Shown in pieces: positions 48,020 to 59,960 of a stretch of 64,000 bases of DNA. Positions within the stretch are counted from its first letter, which is position 1. Every line of letters begins with the position of its first letter. The DNA lies in the NCBI GenBank assembly GCA_039000515.1, contig JBCFYV010000001.1:58579347-58643346 (forward strand), read 5' to 3'. A model generated the notes under the pieces. It saw only the letters and a list, made by a program, of their open reading frames with translations. It searched no databases and was not told where the DNA came from. Source of the stretch: Timema cristinae. Its lineage: Eukaryota > Arthropoda > Insecta > Phasmatodea > Timematidae. The position numbers were made by a program, and so were the translations under genes.

Positions 48020-51000
48020 ATCGAAATGGTCGACTCTGATAGACACGGGATCCCAGACATCAAACATTCTGAAGGAAGTGGTAGGACAAATTGGATACAC
48101 ACAAAGGAGAAGAACGTATTCAGCAGCTTTTGTTTGGAGGAAGCCCATCAGATGAAGTTCAAACAATCTTTGCAAAATCTAGTGTAACCAACAAAAACAG
48201 TTAAGTATGCGACTTTTAAGTTATTTATAATACAAAATATGTTGGTTCTGTGCCTTCCGCGTGAAAATATTTTGTGTCAGAGTGATAACTACAACTGTTG
48301 GGTATAGAAATAAATTAGTGAGGTTGGACTGTCGAGTTTTTATAGAGCTAATTTTGCGAGGAAAACTCAACAGGTAAAGAAGTCTTCTTAAATGTGGGTT
48401 TGTAGCTGTGAACACCTAGTTTAAATGAACGCAAATGGCGGGTTTCCATGTAAAATCCACTTTCTCATACATGACCAAACTTCTTTGTTGATAAAGATAT
48501 GCCAATTACCAACCCATTCTGATCTTGATGTTCCTGGAATCGAAACCCAGAAAGCGAAGGACAAAGGCGAAAGAGAAAGAGCAACATTAAACATTTTAAA
48601 CAACCTGTCAAACGGGATATTATTGTACTTACATGGGTAACTTCCATGGTGGAGGACGCTCCCCCCCCCCCCCTCTCACTTCAAATTTCTTAATGGCTCA
48701 AAGCGTCGGAAACAACTTCACGAAACTGAAATCTCTTGAAGTAGAAAGAGCCTCAACTAAAGGTTTGAAGAGTTGAAAAAGGGAATCATAGAAGAAGTGT
48801 TTAATGCCTAACGTGTAATGAGGGACATTATCTTACCCACCAACCAGTGATCAAGGAACAGGGTACCATGAAGAATCGTCCCCGGGTTTGATGCTCAGCA
48901 AAGATCAATTTCTGTCCTTCGCTGAATGATTGCTAGAGACGGGCCGAACTGATTGACTATCCTTCGCCTTCTGCTATCACTTCAAGTGGGAGCTATTGGG
49001 TATTATTGCAATATAAAGAAAGATTTTCTTCAGATTGGAACTTTGTGAACGAGATCGAGATTTCGTACGGTCTGTGAAACACCACATGGGAAAGCATATT
49101 CCTAAAGACATCACAGGTGTTTTCATGTTTTCACACAGTCCTTATCTGTTAGAGCTGTCAATTGAACATCCATCTAGACTAGCTCTTGAAGATTATGAAA
49201 ATAACGCTTTTGGGACAAGCATGTTTCCAGAAAACAATTAAAAAATGCAAAGGGTTTTTATTTAGACAATTGTGTCTCGAGTAAAAAAATAGACAGGGTG
49301 AGCGAGCTAATATCAGTTTATGACAAAATCAACCTCTTGAGTGCTTGAACAAGTGTCTGAGAGGATGGAATATTCTACTCTGAAGTTGACTAATAAAGAA
49401 TTTCAACTGTTTTAGGTCTGCAGTTTGAGACTGGAACTGATGATTGGACATCAATTCATCCTGTATTTCTCTCATATGATTTTCAGAGTGACTAGAGAAC
49501 AATTTTGTCTAATTGCTCATCAAATTGTATACCCATTGTGTTCACACTCCTGGAACATTGATCCCGGAAACTGTTGATTCCACAGAAGTGCGCCTCCAAT
49601 TGGGCTATATAAGAAGTTCAAACAAAGAAAAGAAGATTTGTGAAAATGGACTAAGGGACCTTCAATGTCCAAACAAAATTGAAATTCCAGGAAACGCGAA
49701 GATATTCTTCAACGTTCTGCGATGCCATCAAGACGCATATGGTGCGGTTGTGTATTTGAGATCGAAACTGAACTTTGCATTAAAGTTCAACATTGTTCAG
49801 GCCTAAGAACATGTCGCACCTATCCAAGAAGACCATATACCAACTTCTGCGCGTAGACTGTTTCCCTCCATAGGGAACATTTAGATGTGATTGGTCCGCA
49901 CTTCTGTATTCTGAGTGATCCAAGTATAGTTTTTTTAAGCGTGGATACAAAGAGAGGAAAATGGGATACTTTGTGCTTAATAGGCTCAAGAGATTAAACG
50001 ATTATGGCAAAAGAAGACTGGCCCACGTTATTCCAGTCCACGTAACCAGCAATCTAAGCCATCGAGGATGCTCTGCTAAGAATTTGATAGCAGATGAGCT
50101 GGTGAGAGGTGCCTGAATGGCGAAAGCTGCTCCAGAATCAATGGCCTAAGGAAAGTTGTTTCTGCTGATGAAGAAGTTGTCACCAGGAAGAGAAAGAAAA
50201 GGTCGTACGACTCACCAAAATTTTAACCAACCGATAGTGAGTGGTATTACCGATTCCGTCTCTCAAGTACAAGGTGCTAAGATTCATTTGTAATTGCATA
50301 AACCAATCTAAACAAGGGATATCATATGCCATGAAAGAGATGAAGCCGAAGTCCTTGTCATTAATTTATTCAAAAAATCTTTTCAAGACTCTAAATATAG
50401 ACATGTCAAGTCCAACTGAATGTATTTGAGGACGTCAGAATAAGTTGTTCTACGTCTGAAAAACACAATATCGAACCAGGAGATGGTCAATTCAGATATC
50501 CCAACCTTATGCCTTCAAATCATCCAGCCATGTCTTCAGATTGATCAATGAAACACATGTCAAGGCAAACCATGTGAGTGCGGTCCTTTGAGTTTACTTA
50601 GAGAGAGGTTTCTGGATTGTACAGGTAAGGAGAACCATTCGTCTGGTGTTATGAATGCACTGTGGTGCAAACCGAGTTGCATTCACACATCTTTATTGTT
50701 CAGTGCCACCATTACCTGAAACAGAGTGCGTGACACCAAAAGTGTTTGAAGTCTCAGGAAGTGGATCTGGCCGGCCACTTTACTTACGAGATGAAGAAAA
50801 GCCTGGAACATGCATTTTTACGTGGTGCATTGTATTGTGTTGGTCCACCTGAAATTAGTATCCATTGTCATCGATGCCTTCATACAGCCCTGAGGAGATT
50901 CGTGCCGATGTGAAGACCGTCTGCCATAATACAGTGATAACAGGGGACTAACTTAGTAGACAGCCAATGGTTTTTTCACAATTGACAGAGAAAAATTAGA

Positions 51001-51290
51001 TTAATGCTTTCAGCTCAACACAAAACGAATTGTTTGGAAATTAAATCTCCTGCAACTCCATGGTGGGAGAGCCTTATTGGTATATGAAATCCTGCTTTTG
51101 AGAATACTTGAAAAGCCGGCTGACTTGTATAAGGAACAGACAACGGTCTATGTGACAGGTGCTATAATTAATTAACGACCTCTACTCTAATCTATCAATG
51201 ATCCTGACACTGACTCCATTTGACACCAGGCCTTAGTTCTTCAGTCTTCAAAGAATAGGATTACCTGATTGTGGCCAATTGGAACAACTG
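48020..51290 (+). pseudogene. pol of BEL copy 2, truncated at the 3' end
   Basis: The aspartic protease active site DTGSQ is at 48042-48056, followed by TSNILKEVV. RT begins near 48850 with GPN and DFLQI-type stretches (49020-49070), and its catalytic box FYLDNCVSRV-like lies at 49253-49282. The connection/RNase H region has HRGCSAKNLIADEL at about 50062-50105. Integrase has an HVKANH / LRERFWIVQ zinc-binding region at about 50555-50625, the core ALRRF near 50888 and YSDN at about 50928, and a PWW-like segment near 51060. Homology to copy 1 stops at about 51290, before the C-terminal domain. Indels break the frame, and a 13-C run sits at 48661-48673. Confidence 0.8.
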
Positions 51291-51299
51291 ACTAAGAAA

Positions 51300-51670
51300 G
51301 AGGTCAAGAGTAAGGAGAAGTGGCATTACGGGACCATTTGCATAATCGGGTGGTGGAAGGGGGATGGGGGTGAGAAGGGTTTGGAGCACACGATGATGGC
51401 TAGAGAGATGAGGGAGGGGGTCGAGGGGTGTGGAGTACCTGTTTTTTTCTTATACCTCATTAAACATGGTGCAGTTACAGGACTCAATTGCAAATAAGAA
51501 GGTGTGGGAGGGGGATGTGGGATTAAAGAAGGTTGGAGCACTCGATGTCGTGAGGGAGGGGGTGTGAGCACCTGGTTTTTTTCTTATCCCTTCATTAAAC
51601 ATTGTGCAGATACGAAAACCCATTAGCATAATGAGGGAACTGCGGAGTGTGGAAGGTGGGGGGGGGGATT
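51300..51670 (+). repeat. G-rich tandem repeat at the copy 2 breakpoint
   Basis: At least two to three units of about 120-170 bp share 'gggtggtggaagggggatg', 'gagcac..gatg', 'gagggagggggt', 'acctg.tttttttcttat' and 'cattaaacat.gtgcag'. The repeat starts exactly where homology to copy 1 stops. Confidence 0.65.
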
Positions 51671-52156
51671 AACTGAGAATGTGATGGGTGGTTGAAGCTC
51701 CTGCTGTACTGCGAGGGAGACATATAATTTTTTGTGTGGCATACAGACAGGGATAGAAGGTTGTCTCTCGCACGGCTCTGGTGTTTTTCCTCCGTCCTCT
51801 CTTTCATCATCGTGACGTACATTAAATGTATGGGTAGGGCCTAATGGTGCTCATGTGGTAAAAGTAATTCAGGGCATGCTTTGACGTAGTGACTGGGGTT
51901 CCCAATGTGTCTCAGTTGGCAGCAGCAACTCGAAGACCATATAATCTCATAACGGTCAAAGGTATACTAGAAATATTTATCCTGATTCACAACTTAGAAC
52001 ATAAATTTCTTTCTAAGTGACGCATGCTTAGAATCATGATCTTGGTGTAAGTCTTTTCAACAATGAGTCTAGATCGTGTTAGTCTTTGTGGACCACGGTA
52101 ATCCTAATACCGGACAACAGCGTCCTTCAATTTGACACTCGAATAATAGAACCTGG
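51671..52156. other. Complex non-coding sequence, possible tRNA-like piece
   Basis: At 51912-51940 the sequence 'tgtctcagttggcagcagc' resembles a tRNA D-arm/A-box, but no B box follows at the right distance. No gene is recognised. Confidence 0.35.
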
Positions 52157-52487
52157 TTGGACCTACTGGGTCTAGTGTAAAGGTGTCGACGTCCATGTTC
52201 AAAGGGTTTCACGTCCTGGCACAGATTTATCTGTTTACCGTAACCTTCCTCACCTCTGACAAGACATCTTGTGTATTGTGGAATCATGCCCTCCACTCGT
52301 GGTTTGGATCCCACTTAAAACTGTAGACCTTCATTTCATCTCACAAACACCCTACCTTACACCACCGGGGTTTGGATCCCACGTTTTTAAACTGTAGTCC
52401 TCCATTTTCACTCAAAATCAGTCCTACCATTACATATCTGGCGATATTGCGGGTAGTCAGAACGCGGTGATGATAATAATAATAAAA
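52157..52487 (+). mobile_element. SINE family A with internal duplication
   Basis: It starts 'ttggacctactgggtctag' and runs through 'ggtgtcgac', 'gttcaaaggg', 'cacagatttatctgttta' and 'cctcacctctgacaag'. The block 'ggtttggatcccac...aaactgtag.cc' then occurs twice (about 52303 and 52370). The tail is 'gggtagtcagaacgcggtg' plus 'ataataataataaa'. The repeated block suggests a partial duplication or two overlapping copies. Confidence 0.8.
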
Positions 52488-52589
52488 TGATTAAGTAGTG
52501 TTTGGGACGTAAAAGGGTGATTTATAGGGCAGTGTACCGTATATAGCTCTAAGGAGAGTGGAAAAACGTGTTGGAAGATAAACCAATCC

Positions 52590-53100
52590 ATACCACCACC
52601 AAATGGGATGAAGGGTTGGATCCCAGATATTGTGCTTAATCTACTTCCTCAGAAGATACTAAGTCAATAATCATCGAATTGTTTTCAATGGTTAAATGTG
52701 AAATTTTTGAAATGAGTTTAAAAAAGAATTTATACAACATTAACTAACAATAACAAGGGTCGAACCTCATTCCCAGATAATTGATACATAATCTACACCT
52801 CGAAGCCTAAGATTAATAATCTTTAAAAAGATTTTGTATGCACATTAACTAACAATACAAGTTCAACAGCCACTCCAGGATAATTGTGCTTAATCTACCT
52901 CTCGTAAGACTAAGTCAATAATCATCGATTGATTAGTTTTTGAAAAGAGTTTAAAAAAATAATTGTTTACATCATAACTAATATAACAATACAAGGTTCA
53001 AACCTCACTCCCCGGATAATTGTTGCAGTAATCAATTCCTCGAAAGACCTAAGTCAAATAATCATTGAATTTTTTCAGGTTAAATGTAATAGTTTTAAGC
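52590..53100. repeat. B-box satellite, block 1
   Basis: Units of about 100-145 bp have the order 'ACAATACAAGGTTCGAACCTC', 'CCAGGATAATTGTGCTTAATC', 'TACTCCTCGTAAGACCTAAG' and 'TCAATAATC', then an AT-rich spacer with 'TTTACATCATTAACTAAC'. Units start near 52610, 52755, 52857 and 52991. Each contains a GGTTCGAACC-like element. Confidence 0.75.
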
Positions 53101-53640
53101 ACATTTTCGTCATGGTTATAATGCTTTATAAGGAATATCGAGAATATAACAACCAGTGTATAGTTTAAAAAAAACACCTACGTGATCGTTTTTTGAAATG
53201 ATTTAAACACACGAAATTTTCCACTCTCGTTTTAACAGAAGGGATCGGGGAGAACAACCTTCACAGACAAAAAAAAAAACATTTAAAAACCTTCCGTATT
53301 ACAGTAAACTAAAAAAAATATCACAAAAAGCTTTCTGTACAAATCTTCATACTACCCGTTCTGGTTATACGCTTGGGAGACTATATTTTTTTGGTGCGGC
53401 ATATCGGACTCATTTGCATAATGAAGTTTGGGCAGCTGCTGATGCAAGTTACGAGGACCAGGTTATCAACATTTTCTCGGAGCACGCGGATGACAAGAGA
53501 GGGTGAGAGACGGGGTTCTCCCTCCTCTCTCATCAGAATTGAGAAGGTGACAGAAGAGGTGAGGTCAGGTACTCTCTCGATCAATGATCAGGATAGTGGT
53601 TCTCTCTCCCGACGACGGCGATTTTTTTCCGCCCTCTCTC
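53101..53640. other. Complex non-coding sequence
   Basis: An open frame of 125 codons on the plus strand (53373-53750) runs into the CT microsatellite and gives Ser/Leu/Arg-rich low-complexity peptide. I regard it as spurious. No other feature is seen. Confidence 0.35.
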
Positions 53641-54310
53641 CCGGAGTTATTTCCCCTCTCTCTCTCTCTCTTTCATCGACGAGATGTAGTAGGTTTGGGA
53701 GGCAGGCTTATGGAACCTCGAACCCTTACTCTTGGGATATGACAATATGATCCCCCCTAAAAAAATATACAGAGTATATTCTCTCTCTCTCTCAAACCCT
53801 AGATGGTCAGACTCAATCCTCAGTCCTAAAGAGTTGGAATTAAGATATGAACAAGTGTTATTCCCTCCTAAATAAATAGTACAGAGTATATCTCTCTCTC
53901 TCTCTCTCAAACACCAGATGGTCTATGGACAGTGAAGAGGTTACAGGAGGTTGATGTCTCTCCATCTTGCATCACTGAATTAGTAGTTGAGGACAGTCTA
54001 CGGCCTGAACCCGGGATATGAGCAAGTATATATTCTCACGCTCCTCAAACCTGATGGTCTGATCTCAGTCCTCCAAAGATTGGGAATAAGATATGACAAG
54101 TATATTCGCCCCTAAATAATAGTACTAAACCGAGTAAATTCTTAATATTACATTATACATATATTCAGTACAAAATTCTCTCCTCTCTCTCTCAAAAGTC
54201 TTAGTCCTTCAACACGGCGCACGACCGGTTTTCAGTGTGGCACGAGACTCGAACCATGAGGGATCAGACTTTCAATCCCTCTCTCTCTCAAACCTGATGG
54301 TCTGACTTCA
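53641..54310. repeat. CT microsatellite embedded in about 110-120-bp tandem units
   Basis: (TC)n runs lie at about 53656-53673, 53776-53795 and 53889-53910, with shorter ones near 54178-54195 and 54278-54290. The runs are followed by 'CAAACC.AGATGGTCTGA' and 'GGAATAAGATATGACAAG', and by 'CCCCTAAATAATAGTAC.GAGTA'. So the microsatellite is part of a larger repeated unit. Confidence 0.75.
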
Positions 54311-54339
54311 ATCTAATCTATATCAATATTCATATTTTA

Positions 54340-54910
54340 ATTGTTAACAGGTTAAATGATTTAAAATAGAAATGTTTACATCATTAGCTAACATACGAAG
54401 TTTCGAAACCTCGCTCTCAGATAATTGTGCTAATCTACCCTCTTAAACCTAAGTTAAATAATCTTTAAAAAATTGTTTACATGATTAACTAACAATACAA
54501 GTTCGAACCTCACTCCAGGATAATTCGTGCTTAATCTACCCCTCGTAGAGACCTAGTAATAACTTTAAAAAGATTTGTTTACTCATTCACTAACAAAACA
54601 AGGTTCAACCTCAACTCCCAGGATAATTGTGTTTAATCTACTCCTCGTAAACCTAATTAATAATCTGTAAAAAAATTTGTTTACATCATTAACTAACAAT
54701 ACAAGGGTTCGAACCTCTCTCCAGGATAATTGTGCTTAATCAACCCACGTTATTACCTTACCAACTAATCATGAATTGATTTCAGTTAAATGAACCTTGC
54801 TCCTCCCCAGGATAATAATGCTTAATCTACTCCTCTAAGACATAAGATAATAATCTTTAAAAAGATTCTGTTTACATCATTAACTAACAATACAAGGTTC
54901 GAACCAGCTT
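54340..54910. repeat. B-box satellite, block 2
   Basis: The unit is the same as at 52590-53100 with a tighter period of about 102 bp. Units begin near 54398, 54499, 54599, 54703, 54808 (partial) and 54893. 'GTTCGAACCTCACTCCAGG' is nearly invariant. Confidence 0.85.
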
Positions 54911-57900
54911 ACACTTAAATTTATTAGCACAAAGTACAGTACAGTTTAAATCATTAGAACTTTCAATCTAGATATCTAAAATTATAAAAAAAATCATTAC
55001 TATACTCACTAGACTATTATTTATCATCATGTTCTCAAAGTTTAAAGGCGTTTGACCTAGTTAATATTAATTACCTTTAGTTCATCATTATTATCTTAAA
55101 AAAAACGACAAGGCAAAGTTCAAGTCCATTTATAATTACCTTTAAAAATTGCTGTAGTACAGCAAATTTTGAAGTCAGATAATTACCTTAAAAAACACAC
55201 AGTCCATTAATTACATTGGCTAAATGCGTATTTAGTGACCGGATTACTATATTTTTTAGAATTGAAACCTAGAACTAATATCAAACTAGATATTATCATG
55301 AAAGAACCCTCTGCATTCATCCCAACAACCCAGTAGCTTTTTTTTTACATCAGAGCGTTTCATTATAATTTAAAGCAAAAACTTTTTTATTTTAAAACAG
55401 AGCAATTGTACAATTTTTTAACGAAGCTTATCGCTTAATTACTTTAAAGGAAGGCTGGATTATGAAGAAGTTAACAATATTTAAAAAAAAATCAGTACTT
55501 CATTCGAATATTGAATAGCCGAAGTTTCAAACTATCTTTAATTAACTATAAATGATTTACCTTTAAATATAATGATTATGACAAAGGTTAACAAATTTTT
55601 TAAAAAATCATTAACTTCAGTTGATATCTGAAATTAGGAGCAAGTTCAAACAATCTTAAGTAACCTTTAAATGAGGCTGGATTATGTCAAAGTTAACAAT
55701 ATTTTTTCTAAAAAAACAGTTACTCAGTTGAATATTGAATTAGCCAAAGTTCAAACGATCTAATGCCTTTTCATTAATTCTTTTACAAGATTCATACATT
55801 TAAAAAGTTAATTACATTATACATTTATTTCCTAGCGGATGCAATGAATCAGGAAAATTCTGTGAGTAAGAATGGTACCAATCAGCTTAACACTTAAAGA
55901 TTTATATGCACAAAGTACAGTTTAAATCAATTAGAACTTTCATCACAATATTTAAACATTATATTCTTCGACATACTCACTAGACTATTATTTATCATCA
56001 TGCTCATCAAAGTTTTAAAGCGTTTGCTTAGTAATAGTAAATTACTTAGTTCATCATTTTGTTCCTTAAAACACAGTTCGACCATTAATTTCCTAAAAAC
56101 ACAAATCCATTAATTACTTTTTTAACCAATTCGAGAAACAATCTTAATTACCTTAAAATGAATACCTTTAAATGAGGCTGGATTATTAATTACCTTTAAA
56201 TGAAATACCTTTAAAATGAGGTAGGATTATGAAAAGTTAACAAAATTTTTCAAAAAAAATCAGTTACTCATTGAATATTGAATTAAGGCAAAGTTCAAAC
56301 AATCTCTTAAAACAAAGTTCGAACCATTAATTACCTTAAAACAACAAAGACCATTAATATACCTTTTAACAGAAATTCAAAAACAATCTTAATTACCTTT
56401 AAATGAATACCTTTAAAGAGGCAAGATTATTTAATTACCATGAAATGAATTTACCTTGAAATGAGGTAGGATAATGAGAAGAGTAACAATAATTTCTAAA
56501 AAATCAGTTACTTCATTGAATATTGAATTACGAAAGATCAAAACAATCTGCCTTAAAACAAAGTTCGACCATAATACCATAAAAACACAAAGAATCCCAT
56601 TAATTACCGTTTTTAAAACCAAAAGTTCAAACAATCTTAATTACCTTTAAATGAATTACCTTTTAATGAGCAAGGATAGTACATTACCTTTAAATGAAAA
56701 CACAAAGTCCATTAATTACCTTTTGACCAATAGTTCAAACAATCTTAATTACCTTTATATGAATACCTTTAAATGGTAGGAATTTTTTTAAGAATTAAAA
56801 CAAAATTTTTCTAAAAAAATCAGTTACTTCATTTGAATATTGAATAGCTAAAGTTCAAACAATCTCCTTAAAACAAAGTTCGGAACAATTAATTACCTTA
56901 AAAAACAAAGTCCCATTAATTACCTTTTTAACCAAAGTTAGAACAATCTTTAATTACCTTTAAAGAGGCAGGATTATTAAATACCTTTAAATTAATTGCC
57001 TTTATATATGTAGGATAATGAAGAAGTGTAACAATATTTTTCTAAAAAACTCATATACTTCATTGAAAATTGAATTAGCCAAAGTCAAACAAATCTTAAT
57101 TACCTTTTCATATAATTCATTTACAAGATTCATACATTTAGAAAAGTTTAATTACATTAATCATTTTTTTCTCTACGATGTCATAGAACTTTTGCATCTT
57201 CGATATACTGAAACATATATCTTCCACTATATACTCATATAGACTAGTTATTTACCATCATCCCCATCAAAGTTTAAAGACGTTTGCTAGTTAATATTAA
57301 TTACCTTAAAAACAAAGTCCATTAATTACCTTTAAAAGTAGCTTATACAGCAAAGTTCGGTGCATCCAATGTTCAAAACAATCTTATATTACCTTAAATG
57401 AGGCTGGCATATGAAGAAAGATTTAACAATATTTTTCTAAAAAATCAGTTACTCATCTTCATAATAATTAATTAGCCAAAGTTCAAACAATCCTTAATTA
57501 CCAATTAAATAATTACCTTAAATGAGATGTAACAAGGAGATTGGCTAAATACACTCTCTTCATCTCCCTCCCTAGTAGGATCGTAAAAGTTTCTCCATGT
57601 GAAATGTTAAACCATTCCTAAATCAGTTACTTAACTTGAATATTGAGCATAGCCAAAGTTCAAAAATCTAATTAACCTTTAAATGAGGCTCGATAAAAAG
57701 AAGTTAACAATATTTTTTCAAAAAAATCATTACTTCATTAGAAAATATTAATTTAAACCCAAAGTTCAAACAATCTTAAGTTTACCTTTAAATGAATTAC
57801 CTTTAAATGAGCTGTAACAAGGAGAATTGTTAAATACACTCGCTTCAACTCCCCCCTACGGATCTAAAAGTTCGCATGTGTAATGATTTAACCATTCCTT
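54905..57900. repeat. AT-rich satellite with higher-order organisation
   Basis: A basic module with 'AATTACCTTTAAATGAGGCTGG', 'AAGTTAACAATATTTTTC', 'TCAGTTACTTCATTGAATATTG' and 'AATTAGCCAAAGTTCAAAC' recurs near 55508, 55617, 55727, 56272, 56517, 56834, 57062, 57465, 57640 and 57745. A longer block with 'CACAAAGTACAGTTTAAATC' and 'ACTAGACTATTATTTATCATC' recurs at about 54905 and 55883, and partially at about 57220. Modules are thus nested in units of roughly 1-1.25 kb. Confidence 0.8.
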
Positions 57901-57905
57901 AAGTA
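57515..57905. repeat. Direct repeat pair about 300 bp apart
   Basis: The block 'tgtaacaaggaga.t.g.taaatacactc' followed by 'CTCCCTCCCTA.GGATC.TAAAAGTT' and 'TTAACCATTCCT.AA' occurs at about 57532-57625 and 57820-57905. It forms the edge of the satellite array. Confidence 0.65.
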
Positions 57906-58745
57906 GTAGAACATTTCCGAGCACAAGAATAGAAGCTTAGCGTACTGATAGTGGCAACGTTGTTTACTTGTACAGTTTTTTTAGCTTTCTCAGGAAGGAC
58001 AATCCCAGGTTCCGCCTAACTCGAAAAACTCATACTGCGTATCGGAAACCTATGATTTCTCTACCCAATTAAATTCTTTTCTCCGTCCTTATATATAGAT
58101 CGATACTCGGATCCGTACCGTTTCTAGATAGGGTTTATGGATGTAACGTAGATTCATATATGGTATATCACCTCTCACTCCAAGATAGTCCATATGACAT
58201 TTCTTACCCACTCTATATTTCCTAGTCGAAACAGAGAGTATCCACATACACGGCGAAAGAAACTTATAGATATAAATTTCCTCGAAATGTTCAAAATGTA
58301 ATACACTCACCTCTTTGAAAACGAATGATATTACTCTGCTTCCGCCCGAATATCTCACCATCGATGCACAACGAAGTGCGCTTCCCTTAAAAAAAAAAAA
58401 AAAATACGGAAAAAAGAAGCAACTGTTAGCCCGGTATGAATGCAGATGAGTCCCCTAGAAGTCAGATCTATAATAGGACTGAGTAAATTGCATCTCACAC
58501 AGATGTTCTCGTGTAGAGCAAGCGAGTTATCAAGATCTCATTTTACTGATGCAGATAGCTGCGGGGAGAAGCAGCTTTGTCATAAACATAGAAATTTCAT
58601 TTAAAAAATCCAGAATCAAGATTCTCTACCCTGTCCTCGGAGCATACCTTCCTACCTCCCGCAGATCATAAATTCAGGAGCTTGTACCCTCTCCGTCGGG
58701 ATCTACACTTCACGCCTCCGCGTCCGGTTCCAGTCCGAATAGAAT
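57906..58745. other. Complex unique sequence at the right breakpoint
   Basis: This stretch has balanced base composition and no tandem structure. A 90-codon minus-strand frame (58089-58361) has no motif I recognise. A poly-A run lies at about 58389-58404. Homology to copy 1 resumes at about 58745. Confidence 0.4.
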
Positions 58746-59360
58746 CAGAGTATATGCAGCTACAATTCCGGTCATATCAATAATTCAGCAACACCAACCT
58801 GTCTCAGAAAGATTAGTCTGACTAATCATAAATCTCTCTGAGGACGCATGTGCGGTGACCGTTATGATCGTCATCAGAACGAGAAACAAGACGCGACTCA
58901 AACGGTCAATTATCTACACCGAGCTGGACGCGTCTTTGTATGTGTGGACCTCATCAATGTTGTCCTCAACCACCGGATATGTGTCGATAACCGTCACACG
59001 CTATTGCAGATGATTTTATCGAACACACTCGTCGGTGGATGATGCGACACACTAACAAATCACGGATAGTCATCAATCTCGAACAGCCTACAGTAGAAAC
59101 CCACATCAGAAACCTGATCTTATCATGCTAACCATGTTATACATGTCAAGTACGTAGGTTCGGAAATTACTTGCAGGATGTGGAACAAAAAGATAATTGT
59201 TACTAATGCATCTAAGAGATACGTAAAAAACGTATGAACGAATATATCGTCATCCGTAAAAGTGTATAATAACATTGATGTAGATGTCTGTGAAACCTTT
59301 AATAATATTCTGTAAAACCATTCATTTTTAATATTATAGTTTTGTAATATCGGTTTTATT
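58745..59360 (+). other. Conserved 3' region of BEL locus, copy 2
   Basis: The region aligns with 42745-43370 of copy 1, for example 'agagcatgtgcgggg.ccgt' against 'ggacgcatgtgcggtgaccg'. Open frames exist, notably 58848-59042, and a frame ending EQPTVETHIRNLILSC-stop at 59131 agrees with copy 1. No domain was recognised. Confidence 0.5.
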
Positions 59361-59504
59361 CATGCAAAACCTATCTGTCCCCCTCACACGGTAAATACGT
59401 GTCTCTACTTGCGATCTTCAACTGGCACCAAACATTAACAGGTTAATGGAACCTCATTGTATTAGCATCACGTTTTAAGTCACATCGATATTCCTTAATT
59501 GTTG

Positions 59505-59960
59505 AGGGGTGGAAGGCCGCCAAACTGGCACCTGCTTCCATGGAAAAAAACCCATTGCACAATCATACAAGGTCGTGTCCTACTTGTCTTGTCCGACCCA
59601 CCAACTGGTGCCTTCATCAGGGAAAACCCATTAACCACATAGAGGGTGGGAGGGTTTGCTAACACCAGAAAAAACCCAAAGCCGAGGGAATTCCCAAGTT
59701 AATGACATACTCACGGTTACCAAGGTCACGATGTAATTCCCTGTCATTCAGCAACCAAACTGTGCGCCAATCATCAGAAAACCCAGTGCGACGATTAATC
59801 AAGGACACGATTATAATTCTTGTCACCAGACTTGACTTGTTGACCCACCAAACTGACGCCTGTCAACAGGGAAAAACCCATTACCTACAGAGGTGGGGGA
59901 AAAGGGTTGCGACACATACACTCTAGAGTAGTGAGGGGAAGTGAAAGGGTTTCAAGGCAG
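59505..59960. repeat. Four-unit 80-95-bp tandem repeat, copy 2
   Basis: 'CCACCAACTGGTGCCT', 'ATCAGGGAAAACCCATTAC' and 'CACATAGAGGTGGGAGGGTT' recur with variation near 59513, 59593, 59743 and 59838. The array matches 43500-43960. Confidence 0.7.

Noticed and set aside
53373..53750. 125-codon plus-strand open frame
   Set aside because: It runs into a CT microsatellite and gives Ser/Leu/Arg-rich low-complexity peptide. There is no motif.
52590..54910. CRISPR array or tRNA cluster
   Set aside because: The whole unit repeats, not just a short direct repeat, and no unit can fold as a complete tRNA.
58089..58361. 90-codon minus-strand open frame
   Set aside because: No motif or conserved counterpart. 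It is plausible by chance in a balanced-composition stretch.
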